From contig NZ_JAAIWM010000012.1 in assembly GCF_011008845.1 (NCBI RefSeq), forward strand, positions 1 to 62,730: 62,730 bases of DNA, in the 5' to 3' direction. Below the pieces are notes generated by a model. That model did not search any database and had not been told where the DNA came from. It saw nothing but the letters and a program-made list of their open reading frames with translations. The translations under genes and the position numbers were made by a program. The stretch's first letter is position 1, and every line of letters starts with the position of its first letter. Below, one piece after another: positions 19,486-35,900 of the stretch. The stretch is from Bacillus mesophilus. GTDB lineage: Bacteria; Bacillota; Bacilli; Bacillales; SA4.

Positions 19486-19848
19486 TTAGAATTCAAGACC
19501 TGCTTCACGAGCAGCATCTGCTAAAGCTTTAACACGTCCGTGGTATAAGTATCCACCGCGGTCAAATACTATTGAGCTAACTCCCTTTTCTTTCGCACGC
19601 TTTGCAACAAGCTCACCTACTGCTTTAGCTGCTTCAGTATTACCAGTTGAGCTTACAGAAAGCTCTTTATCTAAAGTAGATGCACTTGCAATTGTTACAG
19701 AGTTAGTGTCGTCAATAACTTGTGCATATATATGTTGATTAGAACGGAACACATTTAAACGTGGGCGCTGAGCCGTACCTGTTAACTTAGAACGCACTCG
19801 AGCATGACGCTTCTTACGTGTTGAATTTTTATCTGGTTTCGTAATCAT
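19486..19848 (-). CDS. rplR: Ribosomal protein L18
   Basis: A 120-aa L18, the 5S-rRNA-binding protein of the large subunit, with a basic N-terminus ([20 protein letters not shown]) and the [21 protein letters not shown]-terminus. It lies between rplF and rpsE; the ATG follows AGGAGTGACCTG. Confidence 0.98.
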   Translation of the reverse strand: MITKPDKNSTRKKRHARVRSKLTGTAQRPRLNVFRSNQHIYAQVIDDTNSVTIASASTLDKELSVSSTGNTEAAKAVGELVAKRAKEKGVSSIVFDRGGYLYHGRVKALADAAREAGLEF

Positions 19849-19880
19849 TCAGGTCACTCCTTTCTCTTACCTATTGATAA

Positions 19881-20417
19881 TTACTTCGCAGTCTTACCTT
19901 CCTTACGACGTACAAATTCACCTTCATAGCGAATACCTTTACCTTTATAAGGCTCTGGTGGACGAACGTCACGGATGTTAGCTGCTAACGCACCTACGCG
20001 CTCCTTATCAATACCTGAGATTTTAATTTTTGTGTTTGCAGGAACTTCAATATCAATTCCTTGTTCTGGTGTAATCTCAACAGGATGAGAGTAACCTACG
20101 TTTAATACAAGCTTATTACCTTGCTTTGAAGCACGGTAACCAACCCCGATTAATTCAAGGCCTCTTTCATAACCTTTAGTTACACCCTCTACCATGTTAC
20201 CAAGCAAACTAGCTGTAGTACCATGAAGAGATCTATGTTCTTTGTTATCAGAAGGACGTACTACTGTTAACACGTTATCTTCAAGTTTAATTTCCATATC
20301 TGGGTGGAACGAACGAGTTAATTCACCCTTAGGTCCCTTAATTGTTACTGTGTTGTTGTTATTAGTAACAGTAACGCCAGCTGGAATCTCAATTGGTTTT
20401 TTACCGATACGAGACAT
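19881..20417 (-). CDS. rplF: Ribosomal protein L6
   Basis: A 178-aa L6 with two similar alpha/beta domains and the C-terminal [11 protein letters not shown], near the factor-binding and sarcin-ricin region. It lies 30 bases after rpsH. Full length. Confidence 0.98.
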   Translation of the reverse strand: MSRIGKKPIEIPAGVTVTNNNNTVTIKGPKGELTRSFHPDMEIKLEDNVLTVVRPSDNKEHRSLHGTTASLLGNMVEGVTKGYERGLELIGVGYRASKQGNKLVLNVGYSHPVEITPEQGIDIEVPANTKIKISGIDKERVGALAANIRDVRPPEPYKGKGIRYEGEFVRRKEGKTAK

Positions 20418-20447
20418 TCTTTTTCACCTCTCTTTTCTTACAAGTGA

Positions 20448-20852
<405 letters not shown>

Positions 20853-20877
20853 TTACCTCCTTCCCAACCTTTGAGTA

Positions 20878-21078
<201 letters not shown>

Positions 21079-21095
21079 TCATTAGTTGGCATCTA

Positions 21096-21635
21096 TTACT
21101 TTTGGAACGGCATTCCAAATTGAGTTAGTAGTTCACGAGCTTCTTCATCTGTATTAGCAGTAGTAACGATAACAATGTCCATTCCTCTTACTTTAGATAC
21201 TTTATCGTAATCAATTTCAGGGAAGATTAATTGTTCTTTAACACCTAAAGTGTAGTTTCCACGGCCATCAAATGATTTCTTAGAAACTCCACGGAAGTCA
21301 CGTACACGTGGTAATGATACAGAGACTAATTTATCAAGGAATTGATACATTTTCTCTCCACGAAGTGTAACCTTAGTACCGATTGGCATACCTTCACGTA
21401 AACGGAATCCAGCGATAGATTTCTTTGCCTTTGTAACAACTGGCTTTTGACCAGTAATTGTTGTTAATTCTTCAACAGCTGTATCTAGTGCCTTTGCATT
21501 TGCAACAGCATCACCAACACCCATGTTGATTACGATCTTTTCAAGCTTTGGAACCTGCATAACCGAGTTATAGTTGAACTTACTCATTAGAGCAGGAGTA
21601 ATTTCTTTGTTAAATTTATCTTTTAGGCGGTTCAT
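21096..21635 (-). CDS. rplE: Ribosomal protein L5
   Basis: A 179-aa L5, which binds 5S rRNA with L18 and forms an intersubunit bridge to S13. The family segments [16 protein letters not shown] and [18 protein letters not shown] are present. It lies 22 bases after rplX with a clear AAGGAGG. Confidence 0.98.
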   Translation of the reverse strand: MNRLKDKFNKEITPALMSKFNYNSVMQVPKLEKIVINMGVGDAVANAKALDTAVEELTTITGQKPVVTKAKKSIAGFRLREGMPIGTKVTLRGEKMYQFLDKLVSVSLPRVRDFRGVSKKSFDGRGNYTLGVKEQLIFPEIDYDKVSKVRGMDIVIVTTANTDEEARELLTQFGMPFQK

Positions 21636-21657
21636 TCCATTGACCTCCTTTCACACA

Positions 21658-21969
21658 TTATTTATCTAAAGATTGACCTGATTTTTTTGCAACACGCACT
21701 TTTTTGCCATCAACTAATTGATAACCAACTCTAGTTGGCTCACCGCTTTTTGGATCTAACGGCATAACATTAGATACATGAATCGCTGCCTCTCGACTAA
21801 TGATACCGCCTTGAGGGTTTGCTTGTGATGGTTTAGAGTGTTTCTTAACCACATTTACTCCTTCAACAAGGACGCGGTTCATTTTTGGAAAAGATTCAAG
21901 GATAACACCTTGCTTGCCTTTGTCTTTTCCGGAGATAACCTGTACTTTATCGCCTTTTTTCACATGCAT
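21658..21969 (-). CDS. rplX: Ribosomal protein L24
   Basis: A 103-aa L24 starting with a KOW motif ([18 protein letters not shown]). It initiates large-subunit assembly and sits near the peptide exit. It lies about 50 bases after rplN; the ATG follows GAGGTGC. Confidence 0.98.
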   Translation of the reverse strand: MHVKKGDKVQVISGKDKGKQGVILESFPKMNRVLVEGVNVVKKHSKPSQANPQGGIISREAAIHVSNVMPLDPKSGEPTRVGYQLVDGKKVRVAKKSGQSLDK

Positions 21970-22020
21970 CGATCGTGCACCTCCTCTTACAAGGCATTCT
22001 TATTTTTTAAAACGTTTATA

Positions 22021-22428
<408 letters not shown>

Positions 22429-22432
22429 TTAA

Positions 22433-22696
22433 TTAGATAATTACTGCTTTCTCAACAACCTCTACTAGGCGGAAACGCTTTGTTGCAGATAAAGGACGAG
22501 TTTCCATAACACGTACGATATCTCCTACTTTTGCTTCGTTTAACTCATCATGAGCTTTGAACTTTTTTGAGTATTTTACACGTTTACCGTATAGAGAATG
22601 CTTTTTATAAGTTTCAACTAGAACTGTTACTGTTTTGTCCATTTTGTCAGAAACAACACGTCCAGTGTAAACCTTACGTTGATTGCGCTCAGTCAT
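22433..22696 (-). CDS. rpsQ: Ribosomal protein S17
   Basis: An 87-aa OB-fold S17 ([19 protein letters not shown]), a primary 16S-binding protein. It is 25 bases after rpmC; the ATG follows AGGAGG. Full length. Confidence 0.98.
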   Translation of the reverse strand: MTERNQRKVYTGRVVSDKMDKTVTVLVETYKKHSLYGKRVKYSKKFKAHDELNEAKVGDIVRVMETRPLSATKRFRLVEVVEKAVII

Positions 22697-22721
22697 TCAG
22701 CAAACCTCCTCTCAGGGTTAA

Positions 22722-24002
<1,281 letters not shown>

Positions 24003-24005
24003 AGC

Positions 24006-24347
24006 TTATCCCTCCTTCTTTTCTGATAGTACGATTGTAATGTGACTCGTACGTTTGTTAATTGCACTTGCACGACCCATCGCACGTGGACGGAAACGCT
24101 TCAATGTAGGACCTTCGTCTACAAAAGCTTGCGCAATTACTAAGTTATTTAGTTCCATTTCATAATTATGTTCAGCATTCGCCATTGCCGAGTTTAATAC
24201 CTTCTCAACAACTGGAGATGCAGCTTTTGGTGTATGGCGTAGAATTGCAATTGCTTCGCCTACTTGCTTTCCTCGAATTAGATCTACTACTAAGCGTACT
24301 TTACGAGGAGCAATACGAACTGTTCTAGCTACTGCTTTCGCTTGCAT
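24006..24347 (-). CDS. rplV: Ribosomal protein L22
   Basis: A 113-aa L22 with the long beta-hairpin ([17 protein letters not shown]) that reaches into the peptide tunnel, where macrolide-resistance changes map; no deletion is seen. ATG 24347 follows GGAGG and gives the family length; an upstream in-frame ATG at 24365 overlaps the end of rpsS and is less likely. Confidence 0.97.
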   Translation of the reverse strand: MQAKAVARTVRIAPRKVRLVVDLIRGKQVGEAIAILRHTPKAASPVVEKVLNSAMANAEHNYEMELNNLVIAQAFVDEGPTLKRFRPRAMGRASAINKRTSHITIVLSEKKEG

Positions 24348-24364
24348 CGAGATGCCTCCTCTCA

Positions 24365-24643
24365 TTAACGTCTTGTTTTCTTATCGTCACTATCGTGACC
24401 TTTATACGAACGTGTAGGTGCAAATTCACCTAATTTATGTCCAACCATGTCTTCAGTAACATATACTGGTACATGCTTACGGCCATCATAAACAGCAATT
24501 GTGTGACCAATGAATTGTGGGAAAATAGTAGAACGACGAGACCAAGTTTTAATAACTTGTTTTTGTCCTGCTTCAGTCATTTTCTCAACTTTGCTCATTA
24601 AATGATCATCAACGAATGGTCCTTTTTTCAAGCTGCGACCCAT
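24365..24643 (-). CDS. rpsS: Ribosomal protein S19
   Basis: A 92-aa S19 ([15 protein letters not shown]) in the head of the small subunit with S13. It lies 57 bases after rplB. Full length. Confidence 0.98.
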   Translation of the reverse strand: MGRSLKKGPFVDDHLMSKVEKMTEAGQKQVIKTWSRRSTIFPQFIGHTIAVYDGRKHVPVYVTEDMVGHKLGEFAPTRSYKGHDSDDKKTRR

Positions 24644-24700
24644 ACTTGACCCTCCCTTCGAATTCGAGCTACGGTTCTAGTGAACCGTAGTACAAACCCG

Positions 24701-25549
<849 letters not shown>

Positions 25550-25558
25550 CTATAAAAA

Positions 25559-25846
25559 TTATACTTCAAAAAATTCTATTTCTTTGCTTTCAGCAGTTAG
25601 CTTAACAATCGCCTTTTTACGACGTGGAGTGTATCCACTGTGACGACCCATACGCTTAAACTTACCTTTATAGTTTTGAACATTAACCTTTTCAACTTTA
25701 ACGTTAAAGATTTCTTCGATAGCATCTTTAACTTCAGTCTTATTAGCTCTTAAATCCACTTCAAACGTGTACTTCTTTTCCGCCATTAAATCAGCAGAAC
25801 GTTCAGTAATCACGGGGCGCTTAATAATATCACGAGGATCTCTCAT
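25559..25846 (-). CDS. rplW: Ribosomal protein L23
   Basis: A 95-aa L23 ([16 protein letters not shown]) at the tunnel exit, the main docking point for trigger factor. It shares one base with the rplD stop, so the two are translationally coupled. Confidence 0.98.
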   Translation of the reverse strand: MRDPRDIIKRPVITERSADLMAEKKYTFEVDLRANKTEVKDAIEEIFNVKVEKVNVQNYKGKFKRMGRHSGYTPRRKKAIVKLTAESKEIEFFEV

Positions 25847-26469
25847 TATGCAAGCACCTCCTCTACTTTTTCCACCGCAGCTTTAGTCATTAAAAGCTTG
25901 TCGTGGTTTAATACATCTAGTACGTTAACTCCGTCTGCAGCAACGACTGTTACTCCTGGGATGTTACGTGCAGCTAGCTCAACCGCTTCGTTAGCGTCTC
26001 CAGTAACGATTAATGTTTTGCTGTCTACATTTAGTCCTTTTAATACTGTAACCATTTCCTTAGTCTTTGGAGCAGCAAGTGCTAGGTTATCAAGTACTAA
26101 AATGTTTTCTTCAAGTACTTTCGTTGATAAAGCTGACTTAATAGCTAAACGACGTACTTTTTTTGGTAATTTGAAGCTATAGCTTCTTGGAGTTGGACCG
26201 AACACGATACCACCACCACGCCATTGTGGAGAGCGAATAGAACCTTGACGTGCACGTCCAGTTCCTTTTTGACGCCATGGCTTACGTCCACCACCACGTA
26301 CTTCAGAACGATTTTTTACTTTGTGAGATCCTTGACGTAAGGAAGCTCTTTGCATGATAACAGCATCGAATAATACACTCTCGTTCGGCTCAATTCCGAA
26401 TACAGAATCATTTAATTCGATTTCTCCTACCGTTGAACCTGTTTGGTTATACAATGCAACTTTCGGCAT
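25846..26469 (-). CDS. rplD: Ribosomal protein L4
   Basis: A 207-aa L4 with the tunnel loop ([20 protein letters not shown]) intact, the region changed in some macrolide-resistant mutants. In E. coli L4 also represses its operon; this is not known in bacilli. It is 26 bases after rplC. Confidence 0.98.
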   Translation of the reverse strand: MPKVALYNQTGSTVGEIELNDSVFGIEPNESVLFDAVIMQRASLRQGSHKVKNRSEVRGGGRKPWRQKGTGRARQGSIRSPQWRGGGIVFGPTPRSYSFKLPKKVRRLAIKSALSTKVLEENILVLDNLALAAPKTKEMVTVLKGLNVDSKTLIVTGDANEAVELAARNIPGVTVVAADGVNVLDVLNHDKLLMTKAAVEKVEEVLA

Positions 26470-26495
26470 TTGTACTCCTCCTTTCTTGTAAATAT

Positions 26496-27119
26496 TTATT
26501 TAGATTTAACTGAACTTTTAACAGTAACTAAAGCTCTTTTAGGTCCCGGAACATTTCCTTTAATTAATAAAAGATTACGTTCAACGTCTACCTTAACGAT
26601 TTCTAGGTTTTGTACAGTAATTTGTTCTCCACCCATTTGTCCAGCTAACTTTTTACCTTTGAAAACACGGTTTGGAGCAACTGGTCCCATTGACCCTGGG
26701 CGACGATGGTAACGAGAACCGTGAGACATTGGTCCGCGTGATTGTCCGTGGCGCTTAATTACACCTTGGAAACCTTTACCTTTTGAAATTCCTGTTACAT
26801 CTACTGCTTCGCCTTCAGCGAAAATACTAACATTGACTTCCTGACCAACTTCTAATTCAGAAGTTCCACGTAATTCACGGATGAAGCGCTTAGGAGCAGT
26901 GTTTGCTTTAGTAGCATGGCCCTTTTGCGGCTTGTTAGCGCGATTTTCTTTAAGGTTGTCAAAGCCTAATTGTACTGCTTCATAACCATCAGTTTCTGCA
27001 GTCTTCTTTTGTAACACCACGTTTGGTGCTGCTTCAACTACAGTTACAGGGATTAAGTTGCCATTTTCAGTAAACACTTGCGTCATACCGAGCTTTCTAC
27101 CTAAGATTCCTTTGGTCAT
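26496..27119 (-). CDS. rplC: Ribosomal protein L3
   Basis: A 207-aa L3 with [16 protein letters not shown] at the start and the [14 protein letters not shown] extension that approaches the peptidyl-transferase centre, where linezolid and tiamulin resistance changes occur. It lies 36 bases after rpsJ. Confidence 0.98.
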   Translation of the reverse strand: MTKGILGRKLGMTQVFTENGNLIPVTVVEAAPNVVLQKKTAETDGYEAVQLGFDNLKENRANKPQKGHATKANTAPKRFIRELRGTSELEVGQEVNVSIFAEGEAVDVTGISKGKGFQGVIKRHGQSRGPMSHGSRYHRRPGSMGPVAPNRVFKGKKLAGQMGGEQITVQNLEIVKVDVERNLLLIKGNVPGPKRALVTVKSSVKSK

Positions 27120-27155
27120 TCGTCACACCTCCTACTTTCTTTTCATTTATGTTTA

Positions 27156-27588
<433 letters not shown>

Positions 27589-27594
27589 TTGTCT

Positions 27595-27623
27595 ATTATA
27601 ATAAATAATAACTATGAATGCAA
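27595..27623 (-). promoter_or_regulatory. S10 operon proximal promoter
   Basis: Minus-strand TTGCAT (27618-27623), 17-base spacer, TATAAT (27595-27600). The perfect -10 and A/T-rich upstream sequence indicate a strong promoter. Confidence 0.8.
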
Positions 27624-27661
27624 GAAAAACATGAATAATTTCTGTTTTTACGCACTAAGAT

Positions 27662-27690
27662 ATTATAACTTTTAAAATTGTAATATGCAA
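27662..27690 (-). promoter_or_regulatory. S10 operon distal promoter
   Basis: A second minus-strand TTGCAT (27685-27690), 17-base spacer, TATAAT (27662-27667), with exactly the same hexamers and spacing as the proximal promoter 67 bases away. Confidence 0.7.
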
Positions 27691-27951
27691 GTTGATATGC
27701 AATTTATATAATAGCAGTTTTTTCTATTTGATAGTATTCTATATATAATAGAAGAAACTGAATTTTTGGTTTTAAATTGTTATTAAATTTAGTGCTACAA
27801 AGTTGTATTTATTACGCTCTCTATGATTGATTTATAGAAAATTTAATAACTAACTATCGTTTTTGCTGCATATTTAAATATACATCTTTATCGGCACCTA
27901 TTTTGCCTTATTGCTAAAATAATTTAATGAGTCCATTGGTTAAAATCAAAC
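27691..27951. other. AT-rich gene-free stretch between tuf and the S10 promoters
   Basis: No plausible gene is seen. It holds a 14-bp inverted repeat with one mismatch (27715-27728 and 27747-27760, CAGTTTTTTCTATT type) without a T run, and a second copy of ATATGCAA (27695-27702; the first is at 27683-27690). It may act as an upstream A/T-rich promoter region. Confidence 0.5.
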
Positions 27952-27987
27952 AAAAAAAACAGATACACAAATGTGTATCTGTTTTTT
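27952..27987 (-). terminator. Terminator of tuf (str operon)
   Basis: Perfect 11-bp stem ACAGATACACA/TGTGTATCTGT (27959-27969 and 27972-27982) flanked by A and T runs. It lies just after the tuf stop and separates the str operon from the S10 operon, so rpsJ relies on its own promoters. Confidence 0.92.
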
Positions 27988-27995
27988 AACTATTA

Positions 27996-29186
27996 TTACT
28001 CTTGAATTGAAGCTACTACACCAGCGCCTACAGTACGTCCACCCTCACGGATAGAGAACTTTGTACCTTCTTCAACAGCGATTGGAGCAATTAGTTCAAC
28101 TGTCATTTCGATGTTGTCACCAGGCATAACCATTTCTACGCCTTCTGGAAGATTACAAATACCAGTAATATCAGAAGTACGGAAATAGAATTGTGGACGG
28201 TAGTTTGTGAAGAATGGAGTATGACGTCCACCTTCTTCTTTTGAAAGAACATAAACTTCCGCTTTGAACTTAGTGTGTGGAGTGATCGTCTTAGGTTTAG
28301 CTAAAACTTGTCCGCGCTCGATATCTTCACGAGCTACACCACGAAGTAATGCACCAATGTTGTCTCCAGCTTCTGCATAATCAAGAAGCTTACGGAACAT
28401 TTCAACTCCAGTTACAGTAGTTGACTTAGGCTCTTCAGTGAAACCAACGATTTCAATTACGTCACCAACTTTAACTACTCCACGCTCTACACGACCAGTA
28501 GCAACTGTTCCACGACCTGTGATTGAGAATACATCCTCAACTGGCATCATGAACGGCTTTTCTGTGTCACGCTCAGGAGTTGGGATATAAGAATCTACAG
28601 CTTCCATAAGCTCATAGATTTTAGCTTCCCATTGCTCTTCTCCTTCTAAAGCTTTAAGAGCAGATCCACGAATTACAGGAGTGTCATCTCCAGGGAAGTC
28701 GTACTCAGAAAGAAGGTCACGTACTTCCATTTCAACTAATTCAAGTAATTCTTCGTCGTCTACCATGTCACACTTGTTTAAGAATACTACAAGGTGAGGT
28801 ACACCAACCTGACGAGATAATAGGATGTGCTCACGAGTTTGTGGCATTGGACCATCAGTTGCAGAAACAACTAGGATTCCGCCGTCCATTTGAGCAGCAC
28901 CAGTGATCATGTTCTTAACATAGTCAGCATGTCCTGGGCAGTCAACGTGTGCATAGTGACGGTTGTCAGTTTCATACTCAACGTGTGCAGTTGAGATTGT
29001 GATACCACGCTCTCTTTCTTCAGGAGCAGCATCAATTTGATCATAGTTCATTGCAGTTCCTCTTCCGTATTTCTTATGAAGAGTGATTGTAATAGCAGCA
29101 GTTAATGTAGTTTTACCATGGTCAACGTGTCCGATTGTACCAATGTTAGCATGTGGTTTTGAACGGTCGAATTTCTCTTTACCCAT
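27996..29186 (-). CDS. tuf: Elongation factor Tu
   Basis: A 396-aa GTPase delivering aminoacyl-tRNA. G1 GHVDHGKT (19-26), DCPGH (81-85) and NKCD are all present, followed by the two beta-barrel domains. It is the last str-operon gene, 141 bases after fusA, with AAGGAGG before the ATG and a strong terminator behind. Single copy within the window, as usual in bacilli. Confidence 0.99.
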   Translation of the reverse strand: MGKEKFDRSKPHANIGTIGHVDHGKTTLTAAITITLHKKYGRGTAMNYDQIDAAPEERERGITISTAHVEYETDNRHYAHVDCPGHADYVKNMITGAAQMDGGILVVSATDGPMPQTREHILLSRQVGVPHLVVFLNKCDMVDDEELLELVEMEVRDLLSEYDFPGDDTPVIRGSALKALEGEEQWEAKIYELMEAVDSYIPTPERDTEKPFMMPVEDVFSITGRGTVATGRVERGVVKVGDVIEIVGFTEEPKSTTVTGVEMFRKLLDYAEAGDNIGALLRGVAREDIERGQVLAKPKTITPHTKFKAEVYVLSKEEGGRHTPFFTNYRPQFYFRTSDITGICNLPEGVEMVMPGDNIEMTVELIAPIAVEEGTKFSIREGGRTVGAGVVASIQE

Positions 29187-29249
29187 TTCGAAAATCCTCC
29201 TTAGAATATAAATAAAATTTTACTACTAGATATATAAGTATGTAATGCA

Positions 29250-29284
29250 TTGAAAGGGTCTTGTTTATACAGGACCACTTTCAA
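29250..29284 (-). promoter_or_regulatory. Hairpin in the fusA-tuf gap
   Basis: TTGAAAGGGTC (29250-29260) and GACCACTTTCAA (29273-29284) pair over 11 bp with one bulged base around a 12-base loop. There is no T run. It lies about 65 bases before the tuf start and may be a processing or attenuation site; no promoter with good spacing is clear here. Confidence 0.45.
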
Positions 29285-29327
29285 GACCTACATAAGTAGT
29301 TATACTTTAGAATGAGGTGAAAATCAA

Positions 29328-31406
29328 TTATTCACCTTTATTTTTTTTAATAATTTCTTCTTGGATCGACTTCGGCACATCTTCATAGTGATCAAAGTGC
29401 ATTGTAAATACTCCGCGACCTTGAGTGTTAGAACGAAGTGCTGTTGCATATCCAAACATTTCTGAAAGTGGAACCATTGAACGAACTACTTGAGCATTAC
29501 CACGAGCTTCCATACCTTCTACACGTCCACGACGAGCAGTGATACCACCCATGATATCTCCCATGTATTCTTCAGGGATTACAACTTCAACTCTCATGAT
29601 TGGTTCTAATACCACTGGACTACATTTTGAAGCAGCCGATTTAAGTGCCATAGATGCAGCAATCTTAAATGCCATTTCTGATGAGTCAACATCATGGTAC
29701 GATCCATCAAATAGTCTAGCTTTGATGTCAACTAGTGGGAAACCAGCTAAAACACCATTTTGAAGAGCATCTTCAAGTCCAGCTTGAACTGCAGGGATAT
29801 ATTCACGAGGAACAGTACCACCTACAACACCGTTTTCGAACTCAAATCCTTTTCCTTCTTCGTTAGGAGAGAACTCAATCCAAACGTGTCCGTATTGTCC
29901 ACGTCCACCTGATTGACGTGCAAACTTCCCTTCTACAGATGCAGAACCACGGAAAGTTTCACGGTAGGCAACCTGAGGTGCACCTACGTTAGCTTCTACC
30001 TTGAACTCACGTCTCATACGGTCAACTAGAATATCTAGGTGAAGCTCACCCATACCCGCGATAATCGTTTGGCCAGTTTCTTGATCAGTGTGTGCTCTGA
30101 AAGTAGGATCTTCTTCCTGAAGCTTTTGTAAAGCAGTAGTCATCTTGTCTTGGTCACCTTTAGACTTAGGTTCAACAGATAACTGAATTACAGGCTCAGG
30201 GAAATTCATTGATTCTAGGATAACTAGTGCTTTTTCATCACATAGAGTATCCCCAGTTGTTGTATCTTTCAAACCTACAGCTGCAGCAATATCACCTGAG
30301 TGTACGATTGAAATCTCTTCACGGCTGTTAGCATGCATTTGTAGGATACGACCTACACGCTCACGCTTACCTTTTGTAGAGTTTTGTACATAAGAACCAG
30401 AGCTCAATGTACCAGAGTACACACGGAAGAAAGTTAACTTTCCAACGTATGGATCTGTCATAACTTTAAATGCTAACGCTGAAAACGGTGCTTCGTCACT
30501 TGAAGGACGAGTCACTTCTTCCTCAGAATCAGGAACAGTACCTTTTATTGCAGGTACATCTAATGGTGATGGAAGATATTCAATTACAGCATCTAACATT
30601 TTTTGAACACCTTTGTTTTTGAAAGCAGATCCACAAATTACTGGGTAGAACTCAACGTTTACAGTACCTTTACGAATTGCAGCTTTAAGCTCATCGTTAG
30701 AGATTTCTTCTCCACCAAGGTACCTTTCCATTAACTCTTCATCTAATTCTGCTACTGCTTCAATTAACTTTTCACGATATTCTTGTGCTTGATCCATGTA
30801 TTCTTCAGGAATATCACGAACCTCAATATCTGTCCCTAAATCATTACCGTAGAACGTAGCATTCATTTCTACTAAGTCAATGATTCCTTCGAACTGATCT
30901 TCAGCACCAATTGGTAATTGAATAGGTGCTGCATTTGCTTGAAGACGGTCATGAATTGTTTTCACAGAATATAAGAAATCAGCACCGATTTTGTCCATCT
31001 TGTTTACGAATACAACACGTGGTACACCATATGTTGTTGCTTGACGCCAAACTGTTTCAGTTTGTGGCTCTACTCCAGACTGAGCATCAAGAACTGCTAC
31101 AGCACCATCAAGTACACGTAATGAACGTTCAACTTCAACTGTGAAGTCTACGTGTCCAGGTGTATCGATGATGTTTACACGGTGACCCTTCCACGATGCA
31201 GTTGTAGCTGCAGAAGTGATTGTGATTCCACGCTCTTGCTCTTGCTCCATCCAGTCCATCTGAGAAGCACCTTCATGCGTTTCACCAATCTTATGAATAC
31301 GACCAGTGTAATAAAGGACACGCTCAGTAGTCGTAGTTTTACCAGCATCAATGTGTGCCATGATACCAATATTACGAGTATTATCCAAGGAGAACTCTCT
31401 TGCCAT
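29328..31406 (-). CDS. fusA: Elongation factor G
   Basis: A 692-aa translocation GTPase. G1 [10 protein letters not shown] near residue 17, DTPGHVDF and NKMDKIGAD are intact, followed by domains II-V. Full length. It is 126 bases downstream of rpsG; that gap shows no clear promoter. The ATG follows AAGGAGAAAG. Confidence 0.99.
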   Translation of the reverse strand: MAREFSLDNTRNIGIMAHIDAGKTTTTERVLYYTGRIHKIGETHEGASQMDWMEQEQERGITITSAATTASWKGHRVNIIDTPGHVDFTVEVERSLRVLDGAVAVLDAQSGVEPQTETVWRQATTYGVPRVVFVNKMDKIGADFLYSVKTIHDRLQANAAPIQLPIGAEDQFEGIIDLVEMNATFYGNDLGTDIEVRDIPEEYMDQAQEYREKLIEAVAELDEELMERYLGGEEISNDELKAAIRKGTVNVEFYPVICGSAFKNKGVQKMLDAVIEYLPSPLDVPAIKGTVPDSEEEVTRPSSDEAPFSALAFKVMTDPYVGKLTFFRVYSGTLSSGSYVQNSTKGKRERVGRILQMHANSREEISIVHSGDIAAAVGLKDTTTGDTLCDEKALVILESMNFPEPVIQLSVEPKSKGDQDKMTTALQKLQEEDPTFRAHTDQETGQTIIAGMGELHLDILVDRMRREFKVEANVGAPQVAYRETFRGSASVEGKFARQSGGRGQYGHVWIEFSPNEEGKGFEFENGVVGGTVPREYIPAVQAGLEDALQNGVLAGFPLVDIKARLFDGSYHDVDSSEMAFKIAASMALKSAASKCSPVVLEPIMRVEVVIPEEYMGDIMGGITARRGRVEGMEARGNAQVVRSMVPLSEMFGYATALRSNTQGRGVFTMHFDHYEDVPKSIQEEIIKKNKGE

Positions 31407-31532
31407 TGGGTCTTTCTCCTTCCATATAGTTATTGTATTTTTTATTAAGTATTGGATTAAATTTCAAAAAGTGTGGGAAAAGAGCCATTGAGTATACACC
31501 CTAGCTCCCTTCCTACTTCTCGAATATCTATT

Positions 31533-32003
31533 CTACCAACGGTAGTGAGCGAATGCTTTGTTCGCTTCTGCCATTTTGTGCATATCTTCACGCTTTTTCA
31601 CTGATGCTCCAGTGTTGTTTGCTGCGTCTAAGATTTCATTTGCTAAACGCTCTTCCATAGTCTTTTCTCCACGATTACGTGAATAGTTAACTAGGTAACG
31701 AAGACCTAAAGTTGTACGACGATCTGGACGAACTTCGATCGGCACCTGATAGTTTGCTCCACCAACACGGCGCGCCTTTACTTCAAGTACAGGCATTACA
31801 TTTTTCATTGCTTGTTCGAACACTTCCATAGCTTCCTTTCCAGAACGCTCTTGAACTAGTTCAAACGCTTTGTAAAGGATGGCTTGAGATTTACCTCTCT
31901 TACCATCAACCATCATACGATTGATTAGGCGTGTTACAAGCTTTGATTTATAAATCGGATCTGGTAATACGTCTCTTTTTGCTACAGGACCTTTACGTGG
32001 CAT
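31533..32003 (-). CDS. rpsG: Ribosomal protein S7
   Basis: A 156-aa S7 ([20 protein letters not shown]), the primary organiser of the 16S 3' domain. In E. coli it represses the str operon; no equivalent site is evident here. It lies 43 bases after rpsL. Full length. Confidence 0.98.
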   Translation of the reverse strand: MPRKGPVAKRDVLPDPIYKSKLVTRLINRMMVDGKRGKSQAILYKAFELVQERSGKEAMEVFEQAMKNVMPVLEVKARRVGGANYQVPIEVRPDRRTTLGLRYLVNYSRNRGEKTMEERLANEILDAANNTGASVKKREDMHKMAEANKAFAHYRW

Positions 32004-32046
32004 GTTATGTCCCCCTTTCTCAATTGTTATTCATATTTTTTTGTAA

Positions 32047-32583
<537 letters not shown>

Positions 32584-32832
32584 TTAATTAATGATCGCTA
32601 CCGTTGCAGCCCCTACTTCTATTCCACAAGCTTTACCAAGCTTTTTCATAGACTCAACAGTTGTAATAGATACTTGTTGTTCCTTCGCTGTCTGTATTAC
32701 TTTATATGTAACACGAGGATCAGCATCATCAGCGACTACAATTTCTCTTACTTCACCATTTTTCAAGGCCTTTATGGTTTGCTTAGTTCCTACAATTATA
32801 TTGTAAGCCTGCGACACTTTTTCATAAGACAT
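32584..32832 (-). CDS. ybxF: L7Ae-family K-turn RNA-binding protein YbxF
   Basis: An 82-aa member of the L7Ae/L30e/S12e family. B. subtilis YbxF binds kink-turn RNA and can associate with ribosomes; it is not essential. The family core [20 protein letters not shown] is visible. ATG 32832 (MSYEKVSQ) sits eight bases after GGAGG and gives the family length. It is the first gene of the str operon, preceded by a sigma-A promoter next to the rpoC stop. Confidence 0.93.
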   Translation of the reverse strand: MSYEKVSQAYNIIVGTKQTIKALKNGEVREIVVADDADPRVTYKVIQTAKEQQVSITTVESMKKLGKACGIEVGAATVAIIN

Positions 32833-32877
32833 TCTCATATCCTCCAAAGTAACAGGGTTTTTAGAAGCACCTTGGAT

Positions 32878-32907
32878 ATAGTAACATTCTATTCATATAG
32901 ATGTCAA
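32878..32907 (-). promoter_or_regulatory. Promoter of the str operon (ybxF-rpsL-rpsG-fusA-tuf)
   Basis: Minus-strand TTGACA (32902-32907), 18-base spacer, TACTAT (32878-32883), 28 bases after the rpoC stop. Confidence 0.7.
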
Positions 32908-32934
32908 CTACTTGTTAACTCATTTTTAACCGTT

Positions 32935-35900
32935 TTATTGAAGAGCGTTCTCAGTTTCTGGTTCTGTTACTTCTTTTGCAATAGATCCATCTGCTTCAAA
33001 CTCTTGGTTATTCCCTGTAACAGGAATTACTTTACGGTAACGAGCCATCCCAGTTCCAGCTGGAACTAACTTACCAATAATTACATTCTCTTTAAGTCCG
33101 AGTAACTCATCACGCTTACCTTTTATAGCTGCATCTGTTAACACACGTGTTGTTTCTTGGAAAGATGCCGCTGATAAGAATGAATCAGTTTCAAGAGATG
33201 CTTTTGTAATACCTAATAGTACTGGTCTTCCTGTTGCCGGTTGCTTACCCTCTAATAATACTTGAAGGTTAGCTTGAGTGAACTGGTGTACATCAAGTAA
33301 AGAACCTGGTAAAACATCCGTTTCACCCGCGTCCATAACTCTAATTTTTCTAAGCATTTGACGTACCATTACCTCAACGTGCTTATCACCAATTTCAACA
33401 CCCTGCATACGGTAAACTTTTTGTACTTCTTTTAATAGGTATTCTTGAACTGCAGTTATATCTTTTACTTTTAATAATTCTTTTGGATCAATTGATCCTT
33501 CAGTTAGTTCTTGACCACGTTCAATCTTCTGCCCTTCAGTTACCTTTACACGAGCACCATAAGGAGAAGTGTAAGATTTTGACTCAACCTCACCTTGAAT
33601 CGTGATTTCCTGCTTATCTCTTGAGTCACTAATCGCAGAAACAACACCATCAATTTCCGAGATAATAGCTTGCCCTTTTGGATTACGTGCCTCAAACAAC
33701 TCTTGAATACGAGGAAGACCTTGTGTGATATCGTCTCCTGCAACCCCACCGGTGTGGAACGTACGCATTGTTAACTGTGTACCTGGCTCACCGATTGATT
33801 GTGCAGCGATGATTCCTACTGCTTCACCTACTTCTACTTCTGAACCTGTTGCAAGATTACGTCCGTAACATTTTTTACAAACACCGTGACGAGTGTTACA
33901 TGTAAATGCAGAACGGATTCGAACCTGCTCAATTCCAGCCTCAGTAATAATGCGGGCAATATCTTCAGTAATTAAATCATTTTCTTCAACGATCACTTCA
34001 TTTGTTTCTGGATGTTTGATTGGCTTTCTAGCGTAACGACCAATTAAACGCTCATCTAATCTTTCAATAACTTCGGTTCCGTCCTTTAATGCTGCTACTA
34101 GTAGTCCTCTATCAGTACCACAGTCGTCCTCACGTACAATAACATCTTGTGCAACATCTACTAGACGTCTAGTTAAGTAACCTGAGTCAGCTGTCTTAAG
34201 TGCTGTATCGGCAAGACCTTTACGAGCACCGTGAGTGGAGATAAAGTATTCTAATACCGTTAATCCTTCACGGAAACTAGACTTGATTGGTAATTCAATG
34301 ATTCGACCAGCCGGGTTGGCCATTAGTCCACGCATACCAGCTAACTGTGTAAAGTTAGATGCGTTACCACGGGCACCAGAGTCACTCATCATGAAGATTG
34401 GATTAAGGTGATCTAATGACTCCATTAGCTTCCCTTGAATTACATCTTTGGCCGAGCTCCAGATAGAGATAACACGATCATAACGCTCTTCATCAGTAAT
34501 CAAACCACGTCTGAATTGCTTTAATACGTTATCTACCTTACCCTGTGCCTCATTGATGATTACTTCTTTCTCTGCTAGAACGATAATATCAGAAACCCCA
34601 ACGGTGATTCCTGCTTTCGTTGAATATCTAAATCCAAGGTTTTTCATTCTATCTAACATTTTTGAAGTATCCGTGATTTTGAAGCGTTTGAACACTTCAG
34701 CAATGATATTTCCAAGAATTTTCTTCTTGAAAGGCGCAATCTCTTCACGAGAAGCGATTTCCTTCTTTATATCTGCACCCTTATCAATAAAGTACTTAGT
34801 CGGAGTTTCCTTTTCTAAGTTATATTGAGTTGGTTCATTAATATAAGGGAATGAATCAGGTAGAATCTCATTAAAGATTAACTTACCTACAGTTGTAACT
34901 AACAACTGATTTTTTTGATCCTCAGTAAAGGTTTGGTTATTTAAAGATCCAGCATGAACGGCCACACGTGTATGAAGGTGGACATATCCATTCTGGTAAG
35001 CAATTAGTGCTTCGTTCGTATCCTTAAAGACCATACCTTCTCCAATAGCACCAGCTCTTTCAAGAGTAAGGTAATAGTTACCCAACACCATATCCTGTGA
35101 AGGTGTAACAACTGGTTTTCCATCTTTCGGGTTAAGGATGTTTTGTGCTGCTAACATTAATAGTCGAGCTTCAGCTTGTGCTTCAGCTGATAATGGAACG
35201 TGAACAGCCATTTGGTCTCCATCAAAGTCAGCATTATATGCTGTACAAACTAGAGGGTGAAGACGAATAGCACGTCCCTCAACTAATGTTGGTTCGAATG
35301 CTTGAATTCCTAATCTATGAAGAGTAGGTGCACGGTTTAGTAAAACCGGATGCTCTCTTATTACATTTTCTAATACATCCCATACATCAGGTGAAACACG
35401 CTCAATCTTACGCTTTGCACTCTTAATGTTATGAGCTAGTCCTCGTTCGACTAGTTCCTTCATTACGAAAGGCTTAAATAATTCTAATGCCATTTCCTTC
35501 GGAAGACCACATTGATACATCTTTAGGTTTGGCCCTACTACGATAACAGAACGCCCAGAGTAGTCAACACGCTTACCTAATAGGTTTTGACGGAAACGAC
35601 CTTGCTTACCTTTTAGCATATGAGAAAGTGATTTTAATGGTCTGTTACCAGGACCAGTAACCGGTCTTCCTCGTCTACCGTTATCAATTAACGCATCAAC
35701 AGCTTCCTGTAGCATTCTCTTCTCATTTTGAACGATTATGCTTGGAGCTCCTAAATCTAATAAACGCTTTAGACGATTATTACGGTTAATAACACGACGG
35801 TATAGGTCGTTTAAGTCTGACGTCGCAAAACGTCCACCATCAAGCTGAACCATCGGACGAAGTTCAGGAGGAATGACTGGAAGTACATCTAGGATCATCC

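Noticed and set aside
29311..29333. Terminator at the end of fusA (AGGTGAA/TTCACCT)
   Set aside because: The stem is only about seven bp with a long loop and no T run follows on the minus strand.
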